A stretch of 64,000 bases of DNA from Clostridium_AD sp036569345 (lineage in GTDB: Bacteria; Bacillota; Clostridia; Clostridiales; Clostridiaceae), in contig NZ_DATCQT010000104.1 in assembly GCF_036569345.1 (NCBI RefSeq), positions 22,792 through 86,791 on the forward strand, read 5' to 3'. The notes below the pieces were generated by a model, which did not search any database, was not told where the DNA came from, and was given only the letters and a program-made list of their open reading frames with translations. The position numbers were made by a program, and so were the translations under genes. This document shows positions 42,137 to 52,570 of the stretch, piece after piece; the stretch's first letter is position 1, and each line of letters begins with the position of its first letter.

Positions 42137-43369
42137 ATGAAAAAAGACAAGAACCGTGAAAAATCAAAAATGATAAAATCGCTTATTATGTTGAACATGT
42201 TACAACAACCATCTTGTTTTATAAATATTAATAAAACATCTAATAAAAAACCAACAAATATTAAACCCAATAATTTAAATATAAAAAAGAATACAGAAGT
42301 TATACTTCCATTACAAGAAGTAAGTATTGTAGATGTTTCAGAAAATATAAATCCTATTCAAGATGTAACTTTTGAAAATGATACAGAATCTATACTTCCT
42401 ATTTGTGATAAATTAAGTATGACACAATTTCTTGTTATTTTAAGGCTTTTACAACAGTCATATTATAATGAAAATATTAATAAAACGCTGAAAAACAGCT
42501 CAACAAATATTAAAGAAGAAAATAGAGTAATAGCAAATAAATTAAGTTTAATTAATTCAAAAGATAAGTTGAATATAAAATACATACTTCCCAAACAAGA
42601 AGTAATTATTGAAGATGATACAGAAGGTACAAACAAAAAAGGGGAAATCAATATTACCACTAATGATATTTATAAAATTTCTGAAAAAATAGATACTAAT
42701 TGCTTCGATAACTTAATATCAACGATACCCATCATAATAGCAGAAAAAAATATAGATATTCCTATTGAATCAACGTTTAGATTAAAAAATGCTGCATTAG
42801 ATATAAAGAGTATGAAAAAGGATATATATTTAACTAATAGTAGATTAATACCTTTGACTGAAAAAGACGATATTTCCTTCGCCATAAATGGAAAACTTTT
42901 TTTAGAAGGTTTTGTTAGAAATAAATTAGATTTTTCTGTAGCAAAAGGTGTAAATGATAACATAATTAATTTAGACACTGAATGTGTTATAATTTATATC
43001 CCTTTTAAATGTACTACTTTAATTAAATATAAAGTCCCTCCGGTTTTATCCAAACGGAAAGTTCCGGATTATATACCCATTTATATATCATCAGATTGTT
43101 TAAATATAAATAAGGATTTTAACGAATATTTAGGCAAAAAAAATATTCAATCGAGTGAATATATCAATTGCGATGCTCCACCTATAAATTGTGAAATAGA
43201 AAAAGCTAGAATTCATGAAACATATACTTTGGTCGATAAAATGGCTTTTAGTGAAGATTTCCCTTTAGAGATTAGTTTTCATACCATCAAAGAAAATATA
43301 TTAATAAATCTTTCATTAACATTGATTCAAAATCAGGATATAGCAATTAATTATAGAAAAAAAACATAA
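42137..43369 (+). CDS. CsxC-like paralogue with a long Asn/Lys-rich N-terminus
   Basis: A 410-residue protein. The C-terminal part from about residue 195 parallels the protein at 41263: IPIIIAEKNIDIPIESTFRLK, MKKDIYLTNSRLIPL, NGKLFLEGFVRNKLDFSVA and KVPPVL. The N-terminal 190 residues hold two partly repeated segments (SLIMLNMLQQPSCF..NINKTSNKK and LVILRLLQQSYYNENINKTLKN; ILPLQEVSIVD and ILPKQEVIIED), an internal duplication. The role is presumably in the spore envelope like its neighbour. AAAGGAG precedes the start. Confidence 0.6.
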   Translation: MKKDKNREKSKMIKSLIMLNMLQQPSCFININKTSNKKPTNIKPNNLNIKKNTEVILPLQEVSIVDVSENINPIQDVTFENDTESILPICDKLSMTQFLVILRLLQQSYYNENINKTLKNSSTNIKEENRVIANKLSLINSKDKLNIKYILPKQEVIIEDDTEGTNKKGEINITTNDIYKISEKIDTNCFDNLISTIPIIIAEKNIDIPIESTFRLKNAALDIKSMKKDIYLTNSRLIPLTEKDDISFAINGKLFLEGFVRNKLDFSVAKGVNDNIINLDTECVIIYIPFKCTTLIKYKVPPVLSKRKVPDYIPIYISSDCLNINKDFNEYLGKKNIQSSEYINCDAPPINCEIEKARIHETYTLVDKMAFSEDFPLEISFHTIKENILINLSLTLIQNQDIAINYRKKT

Positions 43370-43509
43370 ATAATATTCTCTTTTTTAATTTACAAACAAT
43401 ATTAATAATAATTGGTTTAAGTACGTAGGTTAACACATAAAATGAAATATAGATTTAAAAATGACACGTACTAATTCTGAATTTTATTGTTATTGAAAGG
43501 GTGGGTATT

Positions 43510-44919
43510 ATGGAAAATGAAGTGGAGAAGTCAACAATAAGGCTAGAAAAAAAACATAAGAAAATTGTTATAGGTATTATAATTTCTATTATCACATTAC
43601 TTGTTATATATTTTGGAATGACAATATATTTCATGAATCATTTTTATTTTGGTTCTAAAATAAATTCCAGTAATGTTTCAGGCAAAAGTGTGGAGGATGT
43701 AAATAAACAAATGGCATCTAAGCTTCAGACATATAAGTTAAATATAAAAGAACGAGGTGGCAAAAACGAACAAATTAGAGCAGATGAAGTTGGGTTAAAG
43801 TATAATTCAGGTGGGCAATTTAAAGATTTTAAAGATAGTCAAAACCCTTTTAAATGGATTTCAGCATTTTTTAATACAGAGGATTCTAAAATGATAGAAG
43901 GAGTTAAATACGATAAGGACCTATTAAAAAAGCGAGTTGATAAGCTCTCCTGTTTTGAAAGCAGTAATATAATTGAACCTAAAAATCCTAGCTTTAAGTA
44001 TACAGATAATGGTTACGTGATTGTAGGTGAAGTAAATGGAAACAAGGTCAATAAAGATATTTTATATGATCATGTATCAGAGGCAATACTTAAGGAAAAA
44101 ACTACAATGGATTTGGACTCAATCAATTGCTATGTTAAACCGTTATATACTTCAAATTCCCCCAAAATAGTTGACACCAAGAACATACTTAACAAATATG
44201 TGTTTTCTAAAATCACATATATTATTGGAGAAAGTAGAGAACTTTTAGATGGTTCTAAAATAAATAAGTGGCTTACCGTTGATGAGAAAATTAAAGTTAC
44301 ATTTAATGAGAAAGAAGTTAAAAATTATATAGACGTACTTTCTGATAATTATAATACAATTGGAAAGAGAAGAAATCTTGTTTCATCATCAGGAAAGGAA
44401 ATAAACATTGGTGGCGGTGATTATGGCTGGTCTATTAATAGAGCTAAAGAAACACAAGATTTAATTTTGGACATAAAGGAAGGGAGAACTATATCAAAAG
44501 AACCTGAATATAATCAAACTGCCTTATCTCATGGCATTAATGATATGGGGAATACCTATGTAGAAATAGATTTGACTGAGCAGCACTTATGGTTTTATAA
44601 AAATGGTTCACTAATGGTACAAGGTGATATTGTCACAGGTAATGCAAACGGGAATAATACAACACCAGGAGGAATTTATAGTTTAAAATATAAAGAAAGA
44701 AATGCGACTTTGAGAGGACCGGGTTACGCTTCTCCTGTTACCTTTTGGATGCCCTTTAATGGAGGTATAGGAATTCATGATGCAAGCTGGCGCAGTCAAT
44801 TTGGAGGGGAAATATATAAGACAGGTGGTTCCCATGGTTGTATAAATTCGCCATACTATTTAGCAAAAGCAATATTCGATAATATTGAGCCGGGTATTCC
44901 AGTTGTTTGTTATAATTAA
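43510..44919 (+). CDS. L,D-transpeptidase (YkuD) with PG-binding domains
   Basis: A 469-residue enzyme anchored by one N-terminal helix (about residues 19-40). The middle carries the PG_binding_4-like repeats common with clostridial Ldt proteins; the C-terminal YkuD domain begins VEIDLTEQHLWFYKNG and has the catalytic HDASWRSQFGG and SHGCINSPYY (Cys nucleophile). It forms 3-3 cross-links in peptidoglycan outside the membrane. Start at ATG 43510 with AAAGGGTG upstream; GTG 43501 is the alternative. Confidence 0.92.
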   Translation: MENEVEKSTIRLEKKHKKIVIGIIISIITLLVIYFGMTIYFMNHFYFGSKINSSNVSGKSVEDVNKQMASKLQTYKLNIKERGGKNEQIRADEVGLKYNSGGQFKDFKDSQNPFKWISAFFNTEDSKMIEGVKYDKDLLKKRVDKLSCFESSNIIEPKNPSFKYTDNGYVIVGEVNGNKVNKDILYDHVSEAILKEKTTMDLDSINCYVKPLYTSNSPKIVDTKNILNKYVFSKITYIIGESRELLDGSKINKWLTVDEKIKVTFNEKEVKNYIDVLSDNYNTIGKRRNLVSSSGKEINIGGGDYGWSINRAKETQDLILDIKEGRTISKEPEYNQTALSHGINDMGNTYVEIDLTEQHLWFYKNGSLMVQGDIVTGNANGNNTTPGGIYSLKYKERNATLRGPGYASPVTFWMPFNGGIGIHDASWRSQFGGEIYKTGGSHGCINSPYYLAKAIFDNIEPGIPVVCYN

Positions 44920-45138
44920 CAAGACGTTTTTTTGGATTGGATGGGACAAGCTATTGATATCAGCTACCTCGCAAAAATTAATAGTAATAATTAAGTATAT
45001 TAACTGAAATTTGATGAACAATTTTCCCGATAATCAAATTAACACTTTTTTATTTTTGAAAGAAATTCTATTAATGTGGAATACTAATTTAACGCTTATT
45101 TTTTTCTTAATTTAAATAGCTTGGAGGTATATAAATTA

Positions 45139-46347
45139 ATGAAACAACATATTCGCAAAATTTGTATTTCTATTACTATTCTATCCTTTGTTTTATTAGG
45201 GTCCTTATGCTATAAATCCTATAATTTCAATGATATAGCTATTTCTACAATAGCTTCCGTAAATTCTGATCAAACAGAAATTATAAAAATAATGGAAAAT
45301 ATTTATAAAGACCGTTGCTCCATGTTTATTACTAGAGATATCACAAATCTCCCTAATTATTACGATACTTCTCAAAAGTTTGGAAAGTGGAGTTTGGAGC
45401 ATGAAGTGAAAAGACTTAGTTATTTTAATGATTGGTCAATTAAAAGAGATATGAATTTTTTAAAAGTTGAATCAATTCCCGAAGTCAAAAAAATAACCAA
45501 TACCAAAATAGGTATTCGCTTGTTGATTGATGAATATTACAAATTTGAGTATGCTTATAAAAATGATATACCATCTACTAAAAATATATTTGGAGTAGGA
45601 ATAACACATTCTATTGAATTAATAAAAAACGGAGATAAATGGATAATTTATAATGATTGTTATTTAGATTGTTTTGAAGATGCATTAAAATCTTATTCGG
45701 GAGAAATAAAAGGCCTCAAGCTTAATAATGATAAAGCCCCTACTTTTAGACTGGAAAATTGTCCTAAAATACCATTTGAACTAAATGTTGTTACCAAAGG
45801 TCAATATAATAAAATAAATGCTGTTAAATATGCTGATAAATACTGTGGAGTGCCATGGGCAAGTGAAAATCCAACAAGATTTAATAAAATATACAAAAAC
45901 TATACCGGCATTGGTGGGAATTGTACTAATTACGTATCTCAATCAATCGGAGATAAAGAGGGTGGTGGGTTACCCTTCGATGATGCTTGGCACTGCACTT
46001 ACAAAAAATATGATGGAGCTGAAGGAAGCTGCGCATGGGTTAATGCTTATGAATTTAAAAAATATTTGACTTATAGTGGTAAGGCAAAAATAGTGGGAAA
46101 AGGGACATTCAAGGAATTGACTTCTAGAATTCCGGGTTATCCATGTGGTGCAATACAAAAGTTGGATATGGGCGATCTAATCTGTTATGCTAAAGGTAAT
46201 GTTATAGATCATTTTGCTATAGTAACTAGTTTTGATTCTCATGGTTATCCTCTTGTTAATACTCATACTATAGAAAGATATCATGTGCCCTGGGATTTAG
46301 GCTGGGGAGATAAAGATATTAAATTCTACTTAATACATGTAAAATAA
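45139..46347 (+). CDS. Secreted amidase-like protein (amidase_6 domain)
   Basis: A 402-residue protein with an N-terminal signal/anchor helix (residues 7-25) and a C-terminal domain containing YKNYTGIGGNCTNYVSQSI, the amidase_6 signature with a likely Cys nucleophile, followed by HCTYKKYDG, WVNAYEFKKYL and DHFAIVTSFDSHGYPLVNTHT with the expected His. The middle region is unassigned. It probably acts on cell wall or envelope peptides. Start at ATG 45139, ten bases after TTGGAGGT. Confidence 0.8.
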   Translation: MKQHIRKICISITILSFVLLGSLCYKSYNFNDIAISTIASVNSDQTEIIKIMENIYKDRCSMFITRDITNLPNYYDTSQKFGKWSLEHEVKRLSYFNDWSIKRDMNFLKVESIPEVKKITNTKIGIRLLIDEYYKFEYAYKNDIPSTKNIFGVGITHSIELIKNGDKWIIYNDCYLDCFEDALKSYSGEIKGLKLNNDKAPTFRLENCPKIPFELNVVTKGQYNKINAVKYADKYCGVPWASENPTRFNKIYKNYTGIGGNCTNYVSQSIGDKEGGGLPFDDAWHCTYKKYDGAEGSCAWVNAYEFKKYLTYSGKAKIVGKGTFKELTSRIPGYPCGAIQKLDMGDLICYAKGNVIDHFAIVTSFDSHGYPLVNTHTIERYHVPWDLGWGDKDIKFYLIHVK

Positions 46348-46375
46348 AAACTATTTGATAACAAGGAGGATTTCT

Positions 46376-46921
46376 ATGAAATCAAAAATTATATTATTTG
46401 CAGTAGTTATATTAACTGTATTATTTGTAGGATGTACTAAGAAACCTTCAACACCATCACAAACAACAACACTTAAAAAGACCCTAAATGTAGGTAAGAC
46501 AGTTTCAATGGTAAGTACTGAAGCTGATTTTGAAAAGGCTATAAGTAACCAGGGTACATGGATCATTGCAATAACCAAAGGTCTCACTATTGATAAAAAT
46601 ATTAGTGTTGACGGTGAGTATAAAAATGGTAAAAAAGATGCTAGTGGTAAAGATATTATAGAACGTAAGATAGATTTATATGGTCAAGACGAAGATAAGA
46701 ACAGACTGACTTTGACTGTTCCAGAATTAACTGTTAATAGCCCTCAAGCCAGTATAGAATATGGAACTTTCAAAGGTGATCTTTATGTTTCATCAAAGAA
46801 CTTTCAATTAATAGATACTATAGTTGAGGGAAATGTATATTTTACAACAGATGAAGCTAAATATACATTCAAAATGGATACTAAAAGTAAAGTGACTGGA
46901 AAACAGGAATTTAAAAAGTAA
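46376..46921 (+). CDS. Lipoprotein of unknown function
   Basis: A 181-residue protein with a lipoprotein signal ending LFVGC, a Thr/Pro/Ser linker and a mature domain with repeated short hydrophobic strands (TWIIAITKGLTIDKNISVDG, LTLTVPELTVNS, FKGDLYVSSKNFQLIDT), suggestive of a beta-helix. I do not recognise a family. It sits between wall-active enzymes, 28 bases after the amidase-like gene, with AAGGAGGA upstream. A wall-associated role is inferred from context only. Confidence 0.7.
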   Translation: MKSKIILFAVVILTVLFVGCTKKPSTPSQTTTLKKTLNVGKTVSMVSTEADFEKAISNQGTWIIAITKGLTIDKNISVDGEYKNGKKDASGKDIIERKIDLYGQDEDKNRLTLTVPELTVNSPQASIEYGTFKGDLYVSSKNFQLIDTIVEGNVYFTTDEAKYTFKMDTKSKVTGKQEFKK

Positions 46922-46988
46922 TATGCTATATTTAAAAATATGAGTTATAATACTTGTATTAGTATATTATCATAAAGGAGAACCGCAT

Positions 46989-49076
46989 ATGAAACAAACA
47001 AAAGATGTAATGAAAATTAAAAAAACACATAGAGTTTTGAAAACTACACTCCTCACTATATTATCAATTTTTGTTATTGGAATGGTAGCTAGTGCTGGCG
47101 TGGTTCTAGCGATTATAAAGACATCACCACCTTTAGACATTAATCAAATCTTAGATTTAAATCAAACATCTATAATTTATGATGATAAAGGAAACGTAAT
47201 GGATGATGTAATTACCACAGGCATAAATGGTCAAGTTGTAAAAAGGACCGATGTGTCGCTCGAGGATACATCTTCATATTTAGGCCCAGCTTTCATAGCT
47301 ATTGAGGATCAACGATTTCGTCAACATGGAGGAGTAGATTACAAAGGGGTTATTAGAGCTGTGCTTCTGGATGTTCAAAACAAACTTCTTCATACCAATA
47401 AAAGTACTCAAGGTGCCTCCACTCTCACTCAACAACTTATAAAAAACAGGCTTTTCTTAGAGGATTCTTTAAGTAATAGACTTGATTACAAGAGAAAAAT
47501 ACAAGAAGCCTACCTTGCTATAGAGCTGGAGAAGTCTATGCCAAAGGACAATATCCTAGAAGCTTACATGAATACTATTTATTTAGGAGGTAATGCTTAT
47601 GGTGTTGAAGCAGCAGCATACCAATATTTCAGCAAAACCTCAAAGAATTTAACCTTAGTAGAAAGTGCTTTTATCGCGGGAATTGCTCAGAGTCCTTCTG
47701 GATTTTATCCCTTTTCAACAGCCGCTGAAAAAAATCCGGATATATATTTAAATAAAACTAAATTGGTATTATCTAAAATGTATGAAACTAATTCAATTTC
47801 TAAAAAAGAATATGATGACGCAATTAATAGTATAAAAACTAACAATATAGTCTTCACAAGGCCTAATGTAAATTTAGATAGATATACTTATGAATCATTT
47901 TCAAGGCCTGTTGTTAAACAAATTAAAGCTGATCTAATGGCTCAATATAATTATAGTGACTCACAGGTTACGAATTTATTAATGAGCGGCGGAATAAAGA
48001 TATATTCAACTATGAATAAGGATCTTCAACTTAAGTCTCAAAAAATAGTAGATGAGGACCCAATATTTAACAAAGCTAACAATACAAGTAAAAATACAAT
48101 TCAGTCCTCAGCAGTAATTCTTGATTACCATAACGGGGAAGTTAAATCAATTATTGGTGGAAGGGGTGAGCTACCACCAAATTCTTATAATAGAGCAGTT
48201 GATGATATAAATTTTCCAAGATCAACTGGTTCAAGTATTAAGCCTTTAACAGTGTATGGTGCTGCAATCGATTCTAAATTAGCTACAGGGGATACGATAA
48301 TAGATGATTCACCTCTTTCTCCTGAAATTGCTAATAAATATAAAGATGATAACGGAATTCCTTATAATCCAAGTGATGATAATAAACCTATGGGTCCAAT
48401 TACAATACGATCGGCTATTGCAACTTCGCAAAATTTAGTTGCTGTTAAACTTGAAGATCAGATAGGTGTAGATACAGGATATGCTTACGCTCAAAAATTC
48501 GGTCTAAGTGTTACAAGCGCCGATAAAAATATTGCTACAATGTCACTTGGTCAATTTCATGGTGGTCAAACTCCACTACTTATGGCAGCTGCCTATGGAG
48601 TTTTCGGAAACTCTGGTATGTACGCGTCTCCTAGGCTATATACAAAAGTTGTAGATAAAACCGGAAAAATATTATTAGAGACTAACTATACTACTAAAAA
48701 AACCCTTGAGCCTGATAGTGCTTATATAATGTATGATTTATTAAAGGGACCTGTAAGTCCAGGCGGTACAGGTCCTAGCGCGAAATATGGAGATATGCCA
48801 GTTGCAGGTAAAACAGGAACGGCAACTGATTTAAAGGATTTATGGTTTTGTGGTTTAACACCATATTATTCAGCTGCTGTTTGGATTGGCAATGATGATT
48901 ACAAAAAGTTTTACAATTTAACAAGTAATGATTCGGCTTTAATTTGGGGAAAATTAATGAAGGAAGCAAATGCTAATCTTCCTATAAAAGATATTACCCC
49001 ACCCGCTGGGCTAGTAACAACACCCAATACTACTAGCAAAACTATACAAGACATTCAAAAAGCTGGTCTAGATTAA
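46989..49076 (+). CDS. Class A penicillin-binding protein (PBP1A type)
   Basis: A 695-residue bifunctional peptidoglycan synthase: an N-terminal membrane anchor (about 20-45), a GT51 glycosyltransferase domain (AIEDQRFRQHGGVDYKG with the catalytic Glu, GASTLTQQLIKN, YLGGNAYGVEAAA) and a transpeptidase domain with SSIKPL (SxxK), SQN and GKTGTA (KTG). The C-terminus ends shortly after the catalytic domain, without long extensions. It lies within a group of wall enzymes and starts after AAAGGAG. Confidence 0.95.
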   Translation: MKQTKDVMKIKKTHRVLKTTLLTILSIFVIGMVASAGVVLAIIKTSPPLDINQILDLNQTSIIYDDKGNVMDDVITTGINGQVVKRTDVSLEDTSSYLGPAFIAIEDQRFRQHGGVDYKGVIRAVLLDVQNKLLHTNKSTQGASTLTQQLIKNRLFLEDSLSNRLDYKRKIQEAYLAIELEKSMPKDNILEAYMNTIYLGGNAYGVEAAAYQYFSKTSKNLTLVESAFIAGIAQSPSGFYPFSTAAEKNPDIYLNKTKLVLSKMYETNSISKKEYDDAINSIKTNNIVFTRPNVNLDRYTYESFSRPVVKQIKADLMAQYNYSDSQVTNLLMSGGIKIYSTMNKDLQLKSQKIVDEDPIFNKANNTSKNTIQSSAVILDYHNGEVKSIIGGRGELPPNSYNRAVDDINFPRSTGSSIKPLTVYGAAIDSKLATGDTIIDDSPLSPEIANKYKDDNGIPYNPSDDNKPMGPITIRSAIATSQNLVAVKLEDQIGVDTGYAYAQKFGLSVTSADKNIATMSLGQFHGGQTPLLMAAAYGVFGNSGMYASPRLYTKVVDKTGKILLETNYTTKKTLEPDSAYIMYDLLKGPVSPGGTGPSAKYGDMPVAGKTGTATDLKDLWFCGLTPYYSAAVWIGNDDYKKFYNLTSNDSALIWGKLMKEANANLPIKDITPPAGLVTTPNTTSKTIQDIQKAGLD

Positions 49077-49227
49077 TTGATATTTTTATTGAAAACTGTA
49101 CATGTTCATACTTTTTTAATCTAATTTTAATATTAGTAAGAGATAATGAGTAGAAAAAATTGAATGTAACACAAAATATATGAGTTATATTTAAATTAAA
49201 TAACTAAAATGTTAAGGGGATGGAGAA

Positions 49228-50325
49228 TTGAACAGAAAATTTATTTTAACCATAATGGCAATTGGTATAACGATGAGCGTTGGGTTTACTAGCGTATACG
49301 CAGATACTGCGTCAGATAAGGCGAAAATTCATCAGGTTCAAGTTCAAAAAAGCGATCTTGAAAATAAAGTCGAGATGATGGACAATCAAATTCAAACAAT
49401 TATGTCTAAAATCAATAGTAATGAAAGCAATATCACTAATACACAAGAGAATATTAAACAAAATCAAATAAATATTGCAAAAGCTGAGGCTAGTATTAAA
49501 GAAGAACAGACCCTTTTTAATAAAAGAATGCGAGAAATGTATATTAATGGAACATCAAGCTATATAGACGTTATATTAGGCTCAAATGGTATAGATGATC
49601 TTATATCCAGAATTGAAGATCTTAAAACTATAGTAACCTTTGATCAAAATGTTATTAATGATTTGAAAACAAAACAGGCAGCAATTAATTTAAAAAAGGT
49701 AGAGCTAGATACACAAAATGCAAAGTTACTAGCTTTAAGAGTTGATAATAAAAACAAATTAACTACTTTAACTAAACAAAAATCAGACCAAACTGTAATG
49801 GTAGCACAATTGAATGCTCAAGAAAGCAAATATGGTGTACAACTGGAAACAGACCAAGCTAGTGAAGCAAAACAAGCTATTTTGGTTGCGAACCAAGCAG
49901 CTGCAGCAAGACAAGCTTCTTCATCAAACCAAGTTGTGTTAGCGTCTCATAGTTCAACTTTTTCAAGAGGTGGAGGTGCAATTTCATCTAGTTCACTTAT
50001 AGCATATGCTTCAAATTTTCTTGGCGTTCCCTATGTTTGGGGTGGGACAAGCCCTTCAGGCTTTGATTGCTCAGGATTCACACAATACGTATTTGCACAT
50101 TTTGGAGTAAATATACCAAGGGTTTCAGAAGATCAACAAAATGTAGGACAACTTGTATCTAGAGCTAATCTTCAACCAGGAGATTTGGTATTTTTCGGTA
50201 CGCCTGCACATCATGTGGGGATATATGTTGGAAATGGTAATATGATAAATGCACCTCATACAGGAGCTGTAATTAGAATTCAATCATTAAATAGTGATTT
50301 TACATATGGGCGTAGAGTTTATTAA
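49228..50325 (+). CDS. Secreted NlpC/P60 peptidoglycan hydrolase with coiled coil
   Basis: A 365-residue protein: signal peptide (cleaved near VYA-DT), a coiled-coil region of about 190 residues with regular Gln/Asn/Lys heptads, a Ser/Ala linker and a C-terminal NlpC/P60 domain with the Cys nucleophile in FDCSGFTQY, catalytic His in HHVGIYVG and third polar residue near INAPH. It is a D,L-endopeptidase likely activated at the wall, as with PcsB/CwlO-type proteins. TTG start after GGGGATGGAG. Confidence 0.93.
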   Translation: MNRKFILTIMAIGITMSVGFTSVYADTASDKAKIHQVQVQKSDLENKVEMMDNQIQTIMSKINSNESNITNTQENIKQNQINIAKAEASIKEEQTLFNKRMREMYINGTSSYIDVILGSNGIDDLISRIEDLKTIVTFDQNVINDLKTKQAAINLKKVELDTQNAKLLALRVDNKNKLTTLTKQKSDQTVMVAQLNAQESKYGVQLETDQASEAKQAILVANQAAAARQASSSNQVVLASHSSTFSRGGGAISSSSLIAYASNFLGVPYVWGGTSPSGFDCSGFTQYVFAHFGVNIPRVSEDQQNVGQLVSRANLQPGDLVFFGTPAHHVGIYVGNGNMINAPHTGAVIRIQSLNSDFTYGRRVY

Positions 50326-50352
50326 AATAATCTTTAGTTATTTTAAACTTGA

Positions 50353-50387
50353 TGATAAATATTTATCATCAAGTTTTTTTTCGTTAT
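50353..50387 (+). terminator. Terminator of the NlpC/P60 gene
   Basis: AACTTGATGATAAA and TTATCATCAAGTT pair almost perfectly over a short loop and end in T8. Confidence 0.88.
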
Positions 50388-50571
50388 TTTTAAATTTTTA
50401 TAAATTGACAAATAGTAGAGAAAATAATACAATTATACAGACAACTTTGTAATATTTATATAAGATATTATAAAATCAATAGAATTTTTTAAAAGGGTTA
50501 AGTATACAATAGGTGAAACACTAAGAACATAAAAAAGTTAAGTATATATTAAGAAAGAGAGGTGTTCTCTG

Positions 50572-52371
50572 ATGAAAAAAAGATCAAGTATTGCTGTTTG
50601 GATTTTAGCTATTGTTATTATTGCAGTATTTATGCTTGCTAAAACAGATCAGACTTCAACAATTATTAATTTTAATCAATTTCAGAATGATTGGACAAAT
50701 AATACTATAAAAAGCTTCGTTGTTCAAGAAGACCTGATGACGGTTTCGGGAACTTTAAAAAATGGAACTACATATAAAACCATCGTTCCATCTGCTAGAT
50801 TGTTTCAATTCATAAAAGATCACCCAAAGAGTCAAAATGTTCAGGAGTCATACCTAAAACCTGCTTCTATTCCAATGTGGTTACAGTTTTTGCCTAATTT
50901 GCTATTGGTATTGATGTTTGTAGGTTATGGGTATATATTGATGAAGCAATCTAAGGGTGCTGGCGGAAGCGGGGGTGTAATGAAGTTTGGGAAAAGCAAA
51001 GCAAAACTTGCTGATCCTAATGCAAATAAAGTTAGTTTTGATGACGTTGCAGGAGCAGATGAAGAAAAGGCTGAACTTGCGGAAATAGTTGATTTTCTAA
51101 AACAGCCAAAAAGATATTTGGAAATGGGTGCTCGTATACCAAAGGGAGTTTTATTAATAGGGCCTCCAGGAACTGGTAAAACACTTCTTGCAAGAGCTAT
51201 TTCAGGAGAGGCGGGAGTTCCATTTTTCAGCATCTCAGGTTCAGATTTTGTAGAAATGTTTGTCGGCGTCGGAGCTTCTAGAGTACGAGATTTATTTGAA
51301 CAAGCAAAAAAGAACTCTCCTTGTATAATTTTTATAGATGAAATTGACGCTGTGGGAAGGCAAAGAGGTGCAGGCGTTGGTGGAGGAAATGATGAGAGAG
51401 AGCAGACATTAAACCAACTGTTAGTTGAGATGGATGGTTTTGGAGAAAATGAAGGAATAATAATGATTGCAGCTACCAATAGGGCAGATGTACTAGATCC
51501 AGCACTACTAAGACCAGGTAGATTTGACAGACAAATACTTGTTGGAGTACCTGATAGAAAAGGTAGAGAAGAAATTTTGGCAGTTCATTCTAAAAATAAG
51601 CATCTTGCGCCAGAAGTTAATCTTAGCGTTCTTGCTAAAAGAACACCAGGATTTACAGGTGCAGACATTGAAAACTTAATGAATGAATCAGCACTTTTAA
51701 CTGTTAGAAAAGATAAAAAACTTATAGGAATGGTTGAACTTGAAGAAGCTGCTACAAGAATAATTGCTGGACCTGAAAAGAAAAGCAGAGTAATAGTTGA
51801 AAAAGATAGAAGGCTTACAGCATATCATGAAGCAGGCCATGCAATTGTAATGAATTTACTTCCAAATTCTGATCCTGTTCATCAGATAAGTATAGTTCCA
51901 AGAGGAAGGGCTGGCGGATATACTATGCGTCTTCCAGATGAAGACAGATCATACATGTCTAGGTCAAGACTTGAAGAGGAGATTGTAGGACTCTTAGGTG
52001 GTAGAGTTGCAGAGAAACTAGTTATTGGAGACATAAGTACTGGTGCAAGCAATGATATTGAAAGAGCAACTTCAATCGCAAGAAAAATGGTAATGGATTA
52101 TGGAATGAGTGATACTCTTGGACCAATTAATTTTGATTCAGGTGGTGATGAGGTATTCCTTGGAAGAGACATGGGTAAAGATAGAAGATATAGTGAAGAA
52201 ACTGCATTTAAAATAGATGAAGAAATAAAGAAACTTATAGATGTAGCATATAAAAAGGCATTAACACTTCTAACTGATAATAGAAGTAAACTTAATGCTG
52301 TTGCTGAAGAGCTACTAGTTCGCGAGAAGCTTGAAGCAGTTGATTTTCAAGAAATATTTGAAAAAAGCTAA
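50572..52371 (+). CDS. ftsH: ATP-dependent zinc metalloprotease FtsH
   Basis: A 599-residue membrane AAA+ protease. Two N-terminal helices (about 8-23 and 105-124) flank an extracellular domain; the AAA domain has Walker A GPPGTGKT (197-204), Walker B IIFIDEIDAVG and the arginine-finger region ATNRADVLDPALLRPGRFD; the protease site is HEAGH (419-423) with a downstream Asp. It degrades misfolded membrane proteins and regulators. It is monocistronic with a terminator after it. It lacks a long C-terminal tail. Confidence 0.97.
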   Translation: MKKRSSIAVWILAIVIIAVFMLAKTDQTSTIINFNQFQNDWTNNTIKSFVVQEDLMTVSGTLKNGTTYKTIVPSARLFQFIKDHPKSQNVQESYLKPASIPMWLQFLPNLLLVLMFVGYGYILMKQSKGAGGSGGVMKFGKSKAKLADPNANKVSFDDVAGADEEKAELAEIVDFLKQPKRYLEMGARIPKGVLLIGPPGTGKTLLARAISGEAGVPFFSISGSDFVEMFVGVGASRVRDLFEQAKKNSPCIIFIDEIDAVGRQRGAGVGGGNDEREQTLNQLLVEMDGFGENEGIIMIAATNRADVLDPALLRPGRFDRQILVGVPDRKGREEILAVHSKNKHLAPEVNLSVLAKRTPGFTGADIENLMNESALLTVRKDKKLIGMVELEEAATRIIAGPEKKSRVIVEKDRRLTAYHEAGHAIVMNLLPNSDPVHQISIVPRGRAGGYTMRLPDEDRSYMSRSRLEEEIVGLLGGRVAEKLVIGDISTGASNDIERATSIARKMVMDYGMSDTLGPINFDSGGDEVFLGRDMGKDRRYSEETAFKIDEEIKKLIDVAYKKALTLLTDNRSKLNAVAEELLVREKLEAVDFQEIFEKS

Positions 52372-52416
52372 TTTTTATGAAACTGTGTAAATAATATATA
52401 GGTAAATAGTTAATAA

Positions 52417-52446
52417 AACCCTGGGATGATCTCAGGGTTTTATTAT
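52417..52446 (+). terminator. Terminator after ftsH
   Basis: AAAACCCTG and CAGGGTTTT form a stem with the loop GGATGATCT-like sequence, ending in T-rich sequence. Confidence 0.75.
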
Positions 52447-52570
52447 TGTTAGTATAATATTTTTGACCTGACATGTAGTTATCGCACATTTATAAAGTTG
52501 TTAAATTTAACTTTCTAAGTAACAATTACTCCGTTTTAAAATATCTTATATTAAAAGGAGATTTGTTATT

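Noticed and set aside
50925..51479. 184-residue antisense frame within ftsH
   Set aside because: FtsH is complete and highly conserved on the plus strand; the antisense frame has no start context.
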